From contig JAOUOP010000006.1 in assembly GCA_029880325.1 (NCBI GenBank), positions 62,001-126,000 of the forward strand: a stretch of 64,000 nucleotides of DNA. Reading direction: 5' to 3'. Below the pieces are notes generated by a model, which had not been told where the DNA came from, made no database searches, and saw nothing but the letters and a program-made list of their open reading frames with translations. Below, in pieces: positions 46,891-55,677 of the stretch. Numbering within the stretch: position 1 is the first letter of the stretch; each line of letters begins with the position of its first letter. Source of the stretch: Myxococcales bacterium (lineage in GTDB: Bacteria; Myxococcota_A; Polyangia; Polyangiales; JAFGIB01). The translations under genes were made by a program, and so were the position numbers.

Positions 46891-47637
46891 TTACGAGCGG
46901 TCGAAACTCAGCTGCAGCCGAGCGACGGACTCGACGGCGAGACCGGTGGTCGTGCGCGCGGGCGCAAAACGCAGTCGTCGCGAGCAGGCGTGGGCAGCGG
47001 CACCGAAGCCCTCGGCCCGCGGACGCTCCAGCAGGATGCGCGAGCCGCGGGGCCGCCCGTCGGGGCCCACCCGCACCTCCACCTGCACATCGCCATGGGG
47101 GGCGCGGGCGGAGTCCGGAAAGTGGTGCGCACAGGGATCGGCCACCGGTAGCAGCAGAGGACCGCGCGCCACGATCGCGGCACCGCCTGCCCGCTCGCCC
47201 AATGCACCGATGGAGCCGCCAGCTCGGGCCGCCGTGGACGGGCCCGCGCCGCCCTCCGCCGACCCATCGGTCGCGACGCCATCCACCAATGCGGCCTCAG
47301 AAGGAAGCGCCGACGCCGGCTTCGGGGCGGCCACAGTGCGCCTTCGGGCCTTGCGGGGGCGCGGGCGAGCCAGACGATGTGCGCGCGGCGCTTCGCTCGC
47401 CGACGCCCCGCTCGCCGACCCCCCGGTCGCAGCCGCAGGCCCCGTCTCGGCCCCCTCGGTACGCTGATTCACGGGCCCGATGCTCAACCAGGCCAGCGCC
47501 ATGCTGGCCTGATGCTGCGGCTGACGCGGCGCGCTGCTGGGCAGCCCCAACCCCATCGCCACCGCAAGATGCAGCCCCCCCGCCACGGGCCCCCACACCA
47601 GCCATCGAGTCGGAATGGGTCGGGCAGTCGCAGACAC
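46891..47637 (-). CDS. TonB-like energy-transducer protein
   Basis: A 248-residue protein with one N-terminal membrane helix (TRWLVWGPVAGGLHLAVAMGL), a long Ala/Pro/Arg-rich span (about 50-150) and a C-terminal TonB-type domain: VQVEVRVGPDGRPRGSRIL, then AAHACSRRLRFAPARTTTG and ARLQLSFDRS. TonB proteins reach across the periplasm to power outer-membrane receptors. Two Cys in the C-terminal part are unusual for TonB. No ExbB/ExbD or receptor gene lies beside it. The start is a GTG. It is divergent from the lipoprotein gene at 47800. Confidence 0.65.
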   Translation of the reverse strand: MSATARPIPTRWLVWGPVAGGLHLAVAMGLGLPSSAPRQPQHQASMALAWLSIGPVNQRTEGAETGPAAATGGSASGASASEAPRAHRLARPRPRKARRRTVAAPKPASALPSEAALVDGVATDGSAEGGAGPSTAARAGGSIGALGERAGGAAIVARGPLLLPVADPCAHHFPDSARAPHGDVQVEVRVGPDGRPRGSRILLERPRAEGFGAAAHACSRRLRFAPARTTTGLAVESVARLQLSFDRS

Positions 47638-47753
47638 CCCCCTGTTCTGGCAGGGCCGGGTTTCGTGCTTGTTTCAGGCCCGTTACTTCCTGACAACCCG
47701 TGGAGACACGAAATTTATTGCAGGAAACCCAAGACGTGCATACGTGCTAGTAA

Positions 47754-47771
47754 CAGAATGGAAATATTCTG
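47754..47771. promoter_or_regulatory. inverted repeat in the leader of the 47800 lipoprotein gene
   Basis: CAGAAT (47754-47759) and ATTCTG (47766-47771) are inverted around GGAAAT, 28 bases ahead of the start codon. Just upstream, ACGTGC is repeated (47734-47739 and 47742-47747). The whole stretch from 47690 is AT-richer than its surroundings and likely holds the promoter. Confidence 0.4.
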
Positions 47772-47799
47772 CCGTAGATCTGGTGAGTAAGGAGGAAAC

Positions 47800-48336
47800 A
47801 TGCAGCGCATAATTGATACCACCCTGGTCGCTTTGGCCTTCTCACTGCTGGGCGGATGCGCCTCGAGCACCACCCCGGTGGCCACTGCACCAGTCGCCGC
47901 GGCCGACTGCGCCGGGCTACAGGATGTCGGACAAGAGGTGGCCGACCTTTACGCCCAGGGGACGGTTCGCCACGCGCGGCCGATCTACCGCACCGACTTC
48001 GTCGCTCGCGCAATCCAACCGCGCTACGTGGCGGGTGCCAGCTTCGACGTGCCGGCGCCCCGCAGCGGCAGCGCGGCCTACCTGGAACGCGCCCTCTCCT
48101 GCCACGCTGTCTCCCAAATCGCATCGGTCGAGCACCCCAACGATCCGCTGCGTGTGGCCGGGGTCTACGACGTGGACGTGAAGGCAGTCGGACCGCACAT
48201 GCGCATCTCGGTCATCGGCGACGACCGCACAGCCGGCGACGCCATCTGGAAGCGCACCCGCGCGCTCTCCAGTGGAGAAGGCCAGGTGCAGGTACAGCAG
48301 ATCGCCCGCACGCTCTTGACCGACGGCAGGCTCTGA
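47800..48336 (+). CDS. small lipoprotein, unknown function
   Basis: A 178-residue protein with a very strong ribosome site (AAGGAGG four bases before ATG) and a clean lipoprotein leader, VALAFSLLGGC. The mature part has three Cys, an N-terminal helix (VGQEVADLYAQGTV) and a compact alpha/beta domain with VYDVDVKAVGPHMRISVIGD. I do not recognise the family. The unusually good translation signal suggests high expression. It is followed by 190 bases and then the acyl-CoA carboxylase genes, but a shared transcript is not shown. Confidence 0.65.
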   Translation: MQRIIDTTLVALAFSLLGGCASSTTPVATAPVAAADCAGLQDVGQEVADLYAQGTVRHARPIYRTDFVARAIQPRYVAGASFDVPAPRSGSAAYLERALSCHAVSQIASVEHPNDPLRVAGVYDVDVKAVGPHMRISVIGDDRTAGDAIWKRTRALSSGEGQVQVQQIARTLLTDGRL

Positions 48337-48528
48337 GCACCGGCTCTCGACAGCTGCCGCAGGGCGGCTGTCGAGGCCATGGGGGCCGCGACTGGGGGCG
48401 ACGGAGGGCGACGGGGGGTGACGGGGATCGGGACACAGGAATCACATTTCGCGTCTAGGGTTGCCGTGATTGCCTGAAGCTCCATACTCCCGCCCTGCCG
48501 GGCCCTAGCGAGCTCGCGCCTCAATCCG

Positions 48529-50202
48529 ATGACGCAGCAATATTCCCTAGAAAACCCCCTCTCTCCGCGCCTGCAGGAGACCGCCCCGGGCGCGCCACCG
48601 GCGGCGGCGCCCCCGACCAGCGGCAATCCCTACGACGACGCACTCGCCATGGGCCGCGAGCTTTTGGCCCGCCCACGCCAGGGCGGCGGCCTCGAGCGCG
48701 TGATGATCCAGCACGCCAAGCAGCGCATGACGGTGTGGGAGCGCATCCAGGTGCTCTCCAGGGAGCGCCCCAACATCCTGTGGCAGAACTGGGGCCAGAG
48801 GCTCGACGGCGCCTCCATCGTCACGGGCATTTTGAGCATCGGCGGCCGCGACGTGGCGGTCTACGGCCACGATTTCACCCAGCGCGCCGGCGCCATGGAC
48901 GCCACCAATGGCGCCAAGCTCGCGCGCCTGATCCACATGGCCGCCGAGCACGGCATCCCGCTGATCGGCATGAACGACTCCGCCGGCGCCTACGTGCCCG
49001 CGGGCGTCGGGGGCCTGGACGGCTACAGCGAGGCGTTCACCGCCCTGCGCAAGATCAGCGGTGTGGTGCCCAGCGTGATGCTGATGTTCGGCTTCAACGC
49101 TGGCGGCGGCGCCTACCTGCCACGGCAGGGCTCCTTCATGATCCAGTGCGACAACACCTTCTTCGGGCTCACGGGCCCGGGGGTGGTCAAGTCCGTGCTG
49201 GGCGAGGACGTAAGCGCCGACGAACTCGGCGGCCCGGGCGTGCACAGCCAGAGCGGCGTGGTCGACCTGGTCACCCCCGACGAACTCGGCTCCCTGCGCA
49301 TGGCCCTGCGTCTCCTGTCCTATCTGCCGGACAATAACCGCGTGGGCGCGCCCTTCTGGCCCACCTCCGACCCGGTCGATCGCTTCACCTACGAAGAGGA
49401 CACCCTCTTCCGCAAGACGTTCACAGGCCCCGCCGGCTTCAACGCCCCCTTCGACATCACCCTGTACCTGCAGCAGATCTGCGACCACGGCGAATACCTG
49501 GAGCTGCAGCCGGGGCGCGCGCGCAACCTGGTCACGGCCTTCGGGCGGCTGGGCGGCCAAGTGGTGGGCTTCGTCGCCAATAACTCCGCCACCGCCTCCG
49601 GGCAAATCGACATCGCCGCCGCACGCAAGGGCACGCGCTTCGTGCGCTTCTGTAATCTTTACAACATCCCGCTGATCTTCATCGAGGACACCACGGGCTT
49701 TCTGCCCGGCAGCGCCCAGGAGCAGGGCGGCATCGTGCTCGAGGGCCGGCGCCTGCTCGACGCCATCATCGACGTGCGCACCCCGCGCATCACGCTGATC
49801 ATCCGCAACGCCTTCGGCGGCGCCTACGCCAGCTTCAACTCCCACTTCACGGGCGCCGACATGGTCTTGGCCATGCCCACCGCGCGCATCGCCGTGATGG
49901 GCCCGGCCGGGCGCGAGTACGTCTACAAGGAAGAACTCGACGCCATCCGCGAAAAGCATCGCGCAGGCGTCTCCGCTGGCGCTGAAGCCGAGGCCGACGC
50001 CGAGCGCGATGCGGCCCTTGCCGCCCTTTCCGAGCGCTACGAGCGCGAGCTGATGAATCCCAAAGAAGCCCTGTCGCTGGGCTCGGTCAACCGCATCGTG
50101 ATGCCCGGCACCACGCGCCGGGTACTGGCCCGAAACCTCGGTTATCTGATGCGCCACTACACGCCAAGCCCCCTCGGCGGCGTCCAGCGGGAGTTCGAGT
50201 AA
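48529..50202 (+). CDS. acyl-CoA carboxylase carboxyltransferase subunit
   Basis: A 557-residue carboxyltransferase (AccD/PccB family) that moves CO2 from carboxybiotin to an acyl-CoA. Both crotonase-like halves are present. N-half: [54 protein letters not shown]-half: [60 protein letters not shown] with the oxyanion glycines. A Glu/Ala insert near 480-510 and the end [17 protein letters not shown] complete it. The biotin carboxylase/carrier gene starts one base after the stop, so the two are one operon and one enzyme. Substrate (acetyl-, propionyl- or longer acyl-CoA) is not settled. Confidence 0.93.
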   Translation: MTQQYSLENPLSPRLQETAPGAPPAAAPPTSGNPYDDALAMGRELLARPRQGGGLERVMIQHAKQRMTVWERIQVLSRERPNILWQNWGQRLDGASIVTGILSIGGRDVAVYGHDFTQRAGAMDATNGAKLARLIHMAAEHGIPLIGMNDSAGAYVPAGVGGLDGYSEAFTALRKISGVVPSVMLMFGFNAGGGAYLPRQGSFMIQCDNTFFGLTGPGVVKSVLGEDVSADELGGPGVHSQSGVVDLVTPDELGSLRMALRLLSYLPDNNRVGAPFWPTSDPVDRFTYEEDTLFRKTFTGPAGFNAPFDITLYLQQICDHGEYLELQPGRARNLVTAFGRLGGQVVGFVANNSATASGQIDIAAARKGTRFVRFCNLYNIPLIFIEDTTGFLPGSAQEQGGIVLEGRRLLDAIIDVRTPRITLIIRNAFGGAYASFNSHFTGADMVLAMPTARIAVMGPAGREYVYKEELDAIREKHRAGVSAGAEAEADAERDAALAALSERYERELMNPKEALSLGSVNRIVMPGTTRRVLARNLGYLMRHYTPSPLGGVQREFE

Positions 50203-50203
50203 C

Positions 50204-52969
50204 ATGCTCAATCGCGAACACCTTCGACAAAGCTACGCCGAAAACGCCTCCCCCTGGGTGCGCTCCTTCCACCTCTCCGAGATCAAGTGCCTGATCGTCT
50301 GCCGCGGTCCGGTGCGCAAGGAGGCGATGGATACCTTCGACGCCATCGGCATCGCCGAGTACGGCATCCTGCTGTCGGAGAAGGACTCCATCGTCTACCC
50401 CAAGTGCCTGGCCCCGGAGCTGCGCGACTTCCGGTTCCCGCACAACATCCATCGGGTGCCGGACTACATGGGCGCCGGTGCAGCTGAAAAACAGGAGCGT
50501 ATCGACGAAATCATCGCCATCGCCCGGGACGGCCGCTACACGCACCTCTTTGCCGGCTACGGTTTCATGGCCGAGGACGCCGACTTCATCGAGGCGGTGG
50601 AGCGTGCGGGCCTGCGTTTCATGGGACCAGCATCGCGCGTGGCCCGGGCCGTGGGTGCCAAGGACGAGGCCAAAAAGCTCGCTCGCGGCCTCGGCATCTC
50701 GGTCACCCCCGGCGTCGACAACGTCTCGGCCCTCGCGCTCTTGCGGCGCTGCAAGAACCTGAAGGCGCTCGAGCAGCTGGCGGCAAAGCATGAACTTGGC
50801 TGTGAGTTATCCGCGGCCCGCGAGCTTTCCGACAACGCCGAAGCCCTGTTGCAGGCCGGCTACGGGCGCGGCGTGGAATTGGTGACGATCGAAGAGCTAC
50901 AGGCCGAGGCCGCACGCCAATGCGAGACGATCTGGAGCAGCCACCCCGAACACCGCATCCGTTTCAAGTACATCGGCGGCGGCGGCGGCAAGGGCCAGCG
51001 CGTGATCTCCAAGGCGGATGAAGTCGCTGGCGCCGTCATGAATGTGCTGGCCGAGTCCAAGGTGGTCGCCGCCGGCGCCAATCGCAACTTCCTCATCGAG
51101 CTCAACATCGAAACCACGCGCCACAACGAGATTCAGATGATCGGCAACGGTCAGTGGTGCCTGTCCCTGGGCGGCCGCGACTGCTCGGTGCAGATGCACG
51201 AGCAGAAGCTGCTCGAAATCTCGCTCACCCAGGAGCAACTCGACGAGGAACTCGAGCACGCCCGCGCCGGCGGCCAAAAAGCACGGATTTCAGTGCTGGA
51301 GGCCGATCGCCGCGCCCTTGCCGAGATGGAGGCCGAAGCGGAGGCCCTGGGCCAGGCGGTGCAGCTCGACAGCGTTTCGACCTTCGAGGCCATCGTCGAA
51401 GACGCGCGCCACTACTTCATGGAGGTCAACACCCGCATCCAGGTGGAACACCGAGTCACAGAGCAGGCCTACGTGCTGCGCTTCGACAACCCGGACGACG
51501 CCGACGATCACTTCTACGTCGACAGCCTGATCGAGGCCATGGCGCTATTGTCGGTGCACGGACCGCGACTACCGCGCCCAACGCGCGTGACACGGCATCG
51601 CTCGGGCGCCGAAGTGCGCATCAACGCCACCAACCAGGCGTTACAGCCCCACGCCGGCGGCATCATCTCCACCTGGTCGGACCCGCTGCCCGACGAAACG
51701 CGCGACGATCAGGGCATCGGCATTCGCAACCCGGACACCGGCGCCTTCGTCTACTACCGCCTGGCGGGAGCCTACGACTCCAATATCGCCCTGGTGATCA
51801 CCCACGGCGCGAGCCGACGGGAAAACCTGGAGCGCCTGGCCGAAATCCTGCGCCGCACGGAGCTGCGCGGCTACGACCTGCAGACCAACCTGCAGGTGCA
51901 CTATGGCCTCCTGGCCTGGATCCTGGGCCACGACGCCATGATCAAGCCCAACACCCAGTTCATGGACCGCTACCTGGCCGCGGTGGGTGCCATCGCAGGC
52001 CTGACCCAGGACATCGACCTTGCCCTCTTGTGGCAAAAGATGCTCGAGGCACAGCAGACGAACGAAGCCCGGCAGCTGCTGCGGCTGAAGCAAACGCTGC
52101 TCATGCGACCCGTGCACGAGCTATTGCAGACACCGCATCTGCTCGCGGGCTTCTTGGGGCTTCACGGCGGCCGCCTGTGGCGGCGCGATGGCGGGAGCGT
52201 CGACTTCGCCGACAACCCCGTGACCATGCTCGAGCGCCTCTACCACTTCCTGCACCTCGACGCAGGAGCGGGGCGCCCGCCGAGTCAAGCGATCTGGGAC
52301 CACGATCAGCGCATTCTGGAAAGCGCCCAGGGATTCTACCGGGACGTGCATGAACGGCTTGGCACGGGGTCCTGGCCGGCGCTGCGCGAAGTGCTCGAGA
52401 GCGAGGGCGCACCACCGCCGGCCTTTGGCGACGAGCCCGAGCTGTGGCAGCGCGTGCGGGCCTCTCACGCCGGCTTCCAGCTGGGCATGGAGCTGCTTTT
52501 GCTGCTGCCGCGCATCGGCCAGGCCGCGGGATTCTTCGACATCGAGGTCGGCGAGGACCTGACCGTGCGCTTCCCCGATCGGCTCAACGATCGCGAGCAA
52601 CGGGCACAGCTGCAACGCAACCTGGCGCCGCCGCCAGCGGCCAGCTCCGACGAGGTGGTCACGCCCATGGGCGGGCACTTCTACTCGCGCGAGGCCCCCC
52701 ACCTGCCACCACTGGTGCAGGAGGGCATGCGCTTCGAGGCCGGGCAGCCGCTCTTTGTGATCGAGGTCATGAAGATGTTCAACCGGGTGTCGGTACCCTT
52801 CAGCGGCAGGGTGCTGAAAGTGCTTCTACACGACGCCGACGGCACCATCGTCCAGAAGGGCCAGCCGATCCTGAAGATCGAGCCCGACGAGCGCATCGTG
52901 GTCGAGTCGCCGGAGCAGGTCGCTGCCCGCAGACGCGCTGTCACCCTGGCGCTGCTCGAAGCCGACTGA
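50204..52969 (+). CDS. biotin carboxylase fused to biotin carrier domain (divergent, with insertions)
   Basis: A 921-residue protein. ATP-grasp motifs: KYIGGGGGKGQRVI near 260, GRDCSVQMHEQKLLEIS near 325 and YFMEVNTRIQVEHRVTE near 408. Compared with the 450-residue AccC, about 60 residues are inserted before the glycine loop and about 25 before the VNTRIQVEH motif. A 200-residue helical region (about 600-800) lies between the carboxylase and the carrier domain. The carrier has Lys857 in EVMKMFNRV (Val replaces the usual Ala). The ATG is one base after the carboxyltransferase stop codon. The pair forms a two-gene acyl-CoA carboxylase. Confidence 0.92.
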   Translation: MLNREHLRQSYAENASPWVRSFHLSEIKCLIVCRGPVRKEAMDTFDAIGIAEYGILLSEKDSIVYPKCLAPELRDFRFPHNIHRVPDYMGAGAAEKQERIDEIIAIARDGRYTHLFAGYGFMAEDADFIEAVERAGLRFMGPASRVARAVGAKDEAKKLARGLGISVTPGVDNVSALALLRRCKNLKALEQLAAKHELGCELSAARELSDNAEALLQAGYGRGVELVTIEELQAEAARQCETIWSSHPEHRIRFKYIGGGGGKGQRVISKADEVAGAVMNVLAESKVVAAGANRNFLIELNIETTRHNEIQMIGNGQWCLSLGGRDCSVQMHEQKLLEISLTQEQLDEELEHARAGGQKARISVLEADRRALAEMEAEAEALGQAVQLDSVSTFEAIVEDARHYFMEVNTRIQVEHRVTEQAYVLRFDNPDDADDHFYVDSLIEAMALLSVHGPRLPRPTRVTRHRSGAEVRINATNQALQPHAGGIISTWSDPLPDETRDDQGIGIRNPDTGAFVYYRLAGAYDSNIALVITHGASRRENLERLAEILRRTELRGYDLQTNLQVHYGLLAWILGHDAMIKPNTQFMDRYLAAVGAIAGLTQDIDLALLWQKMLEAQQTNEARQLLRLKQTLLMRPVHELLQTPHLLAGFLGLHGGRLWRRDGGSVDFADNPVTMLERLYHFLHLDAGAGRPPSQAIWDHDQRILESAQGFYRDVHERLGTGSWPALREVLESEGAPPPAFGDEPELWQRVRASHAGFQLGMELLLLLPRIGQAAGFFDIEVGEDLTVRFPDRLNDREQRAQLQRNLAPPPAASSDEVVTPMGGHFYSREAPHLPPLVQEGMRFEAGQPLFVIEVMKMFNRVSVPFSGRVLKVLLHDADGTIVQKGQPILKIEPDERIVVESPEQVAARRRAVTLALLEAD

Positions 52970-53035
52970 GGCGGCCAGGGGAGCACGGGGCAACCGCCGC
53001 CTTCACAGATTGGGCAGCGGCTGCCCCGCCTCGGC

Positions 53036-53065
53036 TTGACATACGACTTTTTTTTCTGCTATTAT
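53036..53065 (+). promoter_or_regulatory. sigma-70-type promoter for carbonic anhydrase and SulP genes
   Basis: TTGACA (53036-53041) is a perfect -35 box. After 18 bases comes TATTAT (53060-53065) as -10, with a run of nine T in the spacer. Transcription would begin near 53072, leaving a leader of about 86 bases. The leader is AT-rich and contains TTTCG and CGAAA arms that could bind a regulator. The strength of the match is unusual for this GC-rich window. Confidence 0.75.
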
Positions 53066-53157
53066 ATTTCGCGTATTTTGTTACACGAAAACTGATACAG
53101 AAACGCGGCCCATGGAGCCGCTCGAAGTCGCCCCTGCCGGGCGGGGAGGAGTTTGAG

Positions 53158-53787
53158 ATGATCGACCAACTACTGCGGGGCAACCGCAGCTTCCGCGAGA
53201 GCTACCACGCGGAAAACCGGGCGCTCTACGCACGCCTTTCGCAGGGCCAGGCCCCCGCGACCCTGTTCATCACCTGCTCCGACTCCCGGGTCGGCCCCGA
53301 GCGTTTTACCGGGGCCGATGCTGGCGAACTCTTCGTGCTGCGCAATGCGGGCAACCTCGTGCCCCCCTGCTGCAGCAGCGGTGGTGGCGACGCCGCCACC
53401 ATCGAATACGCCGTCGACGTCCTGGGCGTGCGTGACATCGTCGTCTGTGGTCATTCGGACTGCGGCGCCATGAAAGGTCTGCTCGACCCGGCCAGCGCAG
53501 CGCACCTGCCGCGCGTCAGCGCCTGGCTGGCCCAAGCCGAGTCGTCGCGGCGCCGCGTGAGCGACGACGGTGAAGGACGCCTGGCGCGGACCATCGAGCA
53601 CAACGTCCTGCAGCAACTGGACAACCTTCGCACCCATCCCTGCGTGGCCGGCGCCCTCGCGCGCAACGCCATCGAGCTGCACGGCTGGGTCTACGACATC
53701 GGCTCCGGCGCGATTCGCCAGTACGACCCTGCATGCGGCGACTTCGTCGAAGCAGGACCTCAAGAGCAAGTCGAAGCCGCCCAGTAA
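53158..53787 (+). CDS. beta-class carbonic anhydrase
   Basis: A 209-residue cytoplasmic enzyme interconverting CO2 and bicarbonate. Zinc ligands and dyad are visible: Cys40, Asp42 and Arg44 in TCSDSRVGPE, and His99 and Cys102 in CGHSDCGAMKGL. LFVLRNAGNLVP and AATIEYAVDVLGVRDIVV are family-typical. It has its own promoter 90 bases upstream and GGGGAGGA before the ATG. The SulP transporter gene starts nine bases after its stop. Carbonic anhydrase next to, or fused with, SulP transporters is a known arrangement for bicarbonate handling. Confidence 0.94.
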   Translation: MIDQLLRGNRSFRESYHAENRALYARLSQGQAPATLFITCSDSRVGPERFTGADAGELFVLRNAGNLVPPCCSSGGGDAATIEYAVDVLGVRDIVVCGHSDCGAMKGLLDPASAAHLPRVSAWLAQAESSRRRVSDDGEGRLARTIEHNVLQQLDNLRTHPCVAGALARNAIELHGWVYDIGSGAIRQYDPACGDFVEAGPQEQVEAAQ

Positions 53788-53796
53788 GGAGTCAAG

Positions 53797-55371
53797 ATGA
53801 AGCGACCAGAGCGACTGAACGCCCGATTCCTCGGCCGCGAGGCCATGGCCTCGGTGGTGGTTTTCCTGGTGGCCCTGCCGCTGTGCATGGGTATCGCCAT
53901 GGCCTCCGGCGTGCCGGCCGAACGCGGTTTGGTCACCGGCATCATCGGCGGCCTCGTCGTCGGCCTGATCGGAGGCTCTCCACTACAGGTCAGCGGCCCC
54001 GCCGCCGGTCTCGCCGTGATCGTATGGGAAGTGGTCAACACCCACGGGCTTGCAGGCCTGGCCATGATCACGCTACTGGCCGGCGTCATCCAACTGGTAG
54101 CCGGAACGCTGCGCACCGGTCGCTGGTTTCAGGCGGTGTCGCCAGCGGTCATCTACGGGATGCTGGCGGGCATCGGGCTGCTCATCTTCAGTAGCCAATT
54201 CCACATGATGGTCGACGACTCACCCCGCAGCAGCGGCCTGAGCAACCTGCTGTCGATTCCGGTCGCCATCTATAAGGGCATCTTCCCGCTCGAAGGCACG
54301 GTCCATCATCTCGCGGCCGGCGCCGGCCTGCTCACGCTGGTGACCCTTGTGGCATGGAATCGCTATCGACCCGCGCGCCTGAGCTTCGTGCCCGGCCCTC
54401 TGGTCGCCGTGGTCGTGGCAACCGCGCTGGCCAACCTGCTTTCGCTTCCCATCCGCTACGTGGAAATCCCCGACAGCCTGCTCGGCGCCGTCGCACTGCC
54501 GACGGCCGACAGCTGGGCGCTGCTGATGAGCCGTCCGATCATCGTCGCGGCCGTCGGTATGGCGATCGTGGCCAGCGCCGAGACCCTACTGTGTGCGACC
54601 GCGGTCGACCGCATGCACGACGGCGTTCGAACCCACTACGACCGCGAGCTGTCGGCCCAGGGCGTCGGCAATATCCTGGCGGGACTGCTGGGCGCGCTGC
54701 CGATGACCGGCGTCATCGTGCGCAGCTCGGCCAACGTGGAAGCTGGCGCCACGACCCGCACCTCGGCCATCCTGCACGGCGTCTGGCTGCTGATGTTTGT
54801 CGCGGCCGCCCCCTTCATGCTCGAACTCATCCCCACCTCCTCGCTGGCCGCGATCCTGGTCTACACCGGCTACCGCCTGGTCAACGTCGAGGCATTCCGC
54901 AAGCTCGGTGAACACGGACGGGCCGAGCAAGTGATCTACGGCATCACCGTGGTCGCAATCATTGCGACCGACCTGCTCACCGGCGTCATGACGGGCTTCG
55001 CTTTGGCGGTACTGAAGGTGCTGCATGACGTGGCGCACGTCGACATCGATGTTCACTCCGACCAGGAAGGTCGCTACGACATGGAAATCCGCGGCGCGGC
55101 CACCTTCCTGCGAGCCCCCCAGGTCGGCGAGCGCCTACTCGAAATCCCGCGCGACGCCGAGCTACACGTGCACCTCGATGGTTTGCTGCACGTCGATCAG
55201 GCCATCATGGATCAACTGGTCGATTGGGAGCGCCAGGCCGAGCGCGCTGGCGGGCGCCTCGTGCTGGACTGGGACGAGGTCGACCATGCGCGGGACTACC
55301 GTCGGCGCCTCTCGAGCAAGCTCCCTGGACGCAACCGCGAGGCAAGCGGTGCACGTCGCGCCGCAGCCTGA
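53797..55371 (+). CDS. SulP-family anion transporter, likely bicarbonate
   Basis: A 524-residue inner-membrane transporter with 10-12 helices (VVVFLVALPLCMGIAMASGV, the conserved VSGPAAGLAV, AVIYGMLAGIGLLIFSSQFH, ILAGLLGALPMTGVIVRSSAN) and a C-terminal STAS-type domain (about 430-505). The family moves sulfate or bicarbonate. Coupling to carbonic anhydrase, nine bases upstream, and to carboxylating enzymes on both sides favours bicarbonate. AAGGAG lies five bases ahead of the ATG. After the STAS domain the tail is Arg/Ala-rich. Confidence 0.9.
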   Translation: MKRPERLNARFLGREAMASVVVFLVALPLCMGIAMASGVPAERGLVTGIIGGLVVGLIGGSPLQVSGPAAGLAVIVWEVVNTHGLAGLAMITLLAGVIQLVAGTLRTGRWFQAVSPAVIYGMLAGIGLLIFSSQFHMMVDDSPRSSGLSNLLSIPVAIYKGIFPLEGTVHHLAAGAGLLTLVTLVAWNRYRPARLSFVPGPLVAVVVATALANLLSLPIRYVEIPDSLLGAVALPTADSWALLMSRPIIVAAVGMAIVASAETLLCATAVDRMHDGVRTHYDRELSAQGVGNILAGLLGALPMTGVIVRSSANVEAGATTRTSAILHGVWLLMFVAAAPFMLELIPTSSLAAILVYTGYRLVNVEAFRKLGEHGRAEQVIYGITVVAIIATDLLTGVMTGFALAVLKVLHDVAHVDIDVHSDQEGRYDMEIRGAATFLRAPQVGERLLEIPRDAELHVHLDGLLHVDQAIMDQLVDWERQAERAGGRLVLDWDEVDHARDYRRRLSSKLPGRNREASGARRAAA

Positions 55372-55399
55372 GCGCGCAGCACCGCGGTCGCCACACACC

Positions 55400-55651
55400 A
55401 TGACCGCACCCAGCCTGATGCCACGCCCGAGTGTGGTCATGGGCAGCAAGAGCGACTGGCCAACCATGCGCCACGCGCTCGAGATCCTCGAACAGCTAGA
55501 TGTGCTCGGCGGGAGTCATGATCCGCTCGCGGCAGCCCAGGTTGCGGTGGAGTCCACCGAGCTGCTATGCACTCGGGGTCTGGGTCCGCTGTCGCTACGG
55601 GAGCAACAGGGCCTCGCCAATACGCCGGGGGCGGCTGATGGCGCGGGGTGA
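55400..55651 (+). pseudogene. purE: purE 5' fragment
   Basis: The ATG at 55400 starts an 83-residue frame whose residues 10-35 match the N-terminus of PurE (VVMGSKSDWPTMRHALEILE), the enzyme that makes carboxyaminoimidazole ribonucleotide. A functional PurE is about 160 residues. Here similarity ends after residue 35, and the rest is unrelated Ala/Gly/Leu-rich sequence. It is a stub after deletion, or a chimeric fragment. It sits between the SulP gene and ccr on the same strand, 28 bases after the SulP stop. Confidence 0.7.
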
Positions 55652-55677
55652 TCGATCCGCGCTGCAAGGAAGGAACC

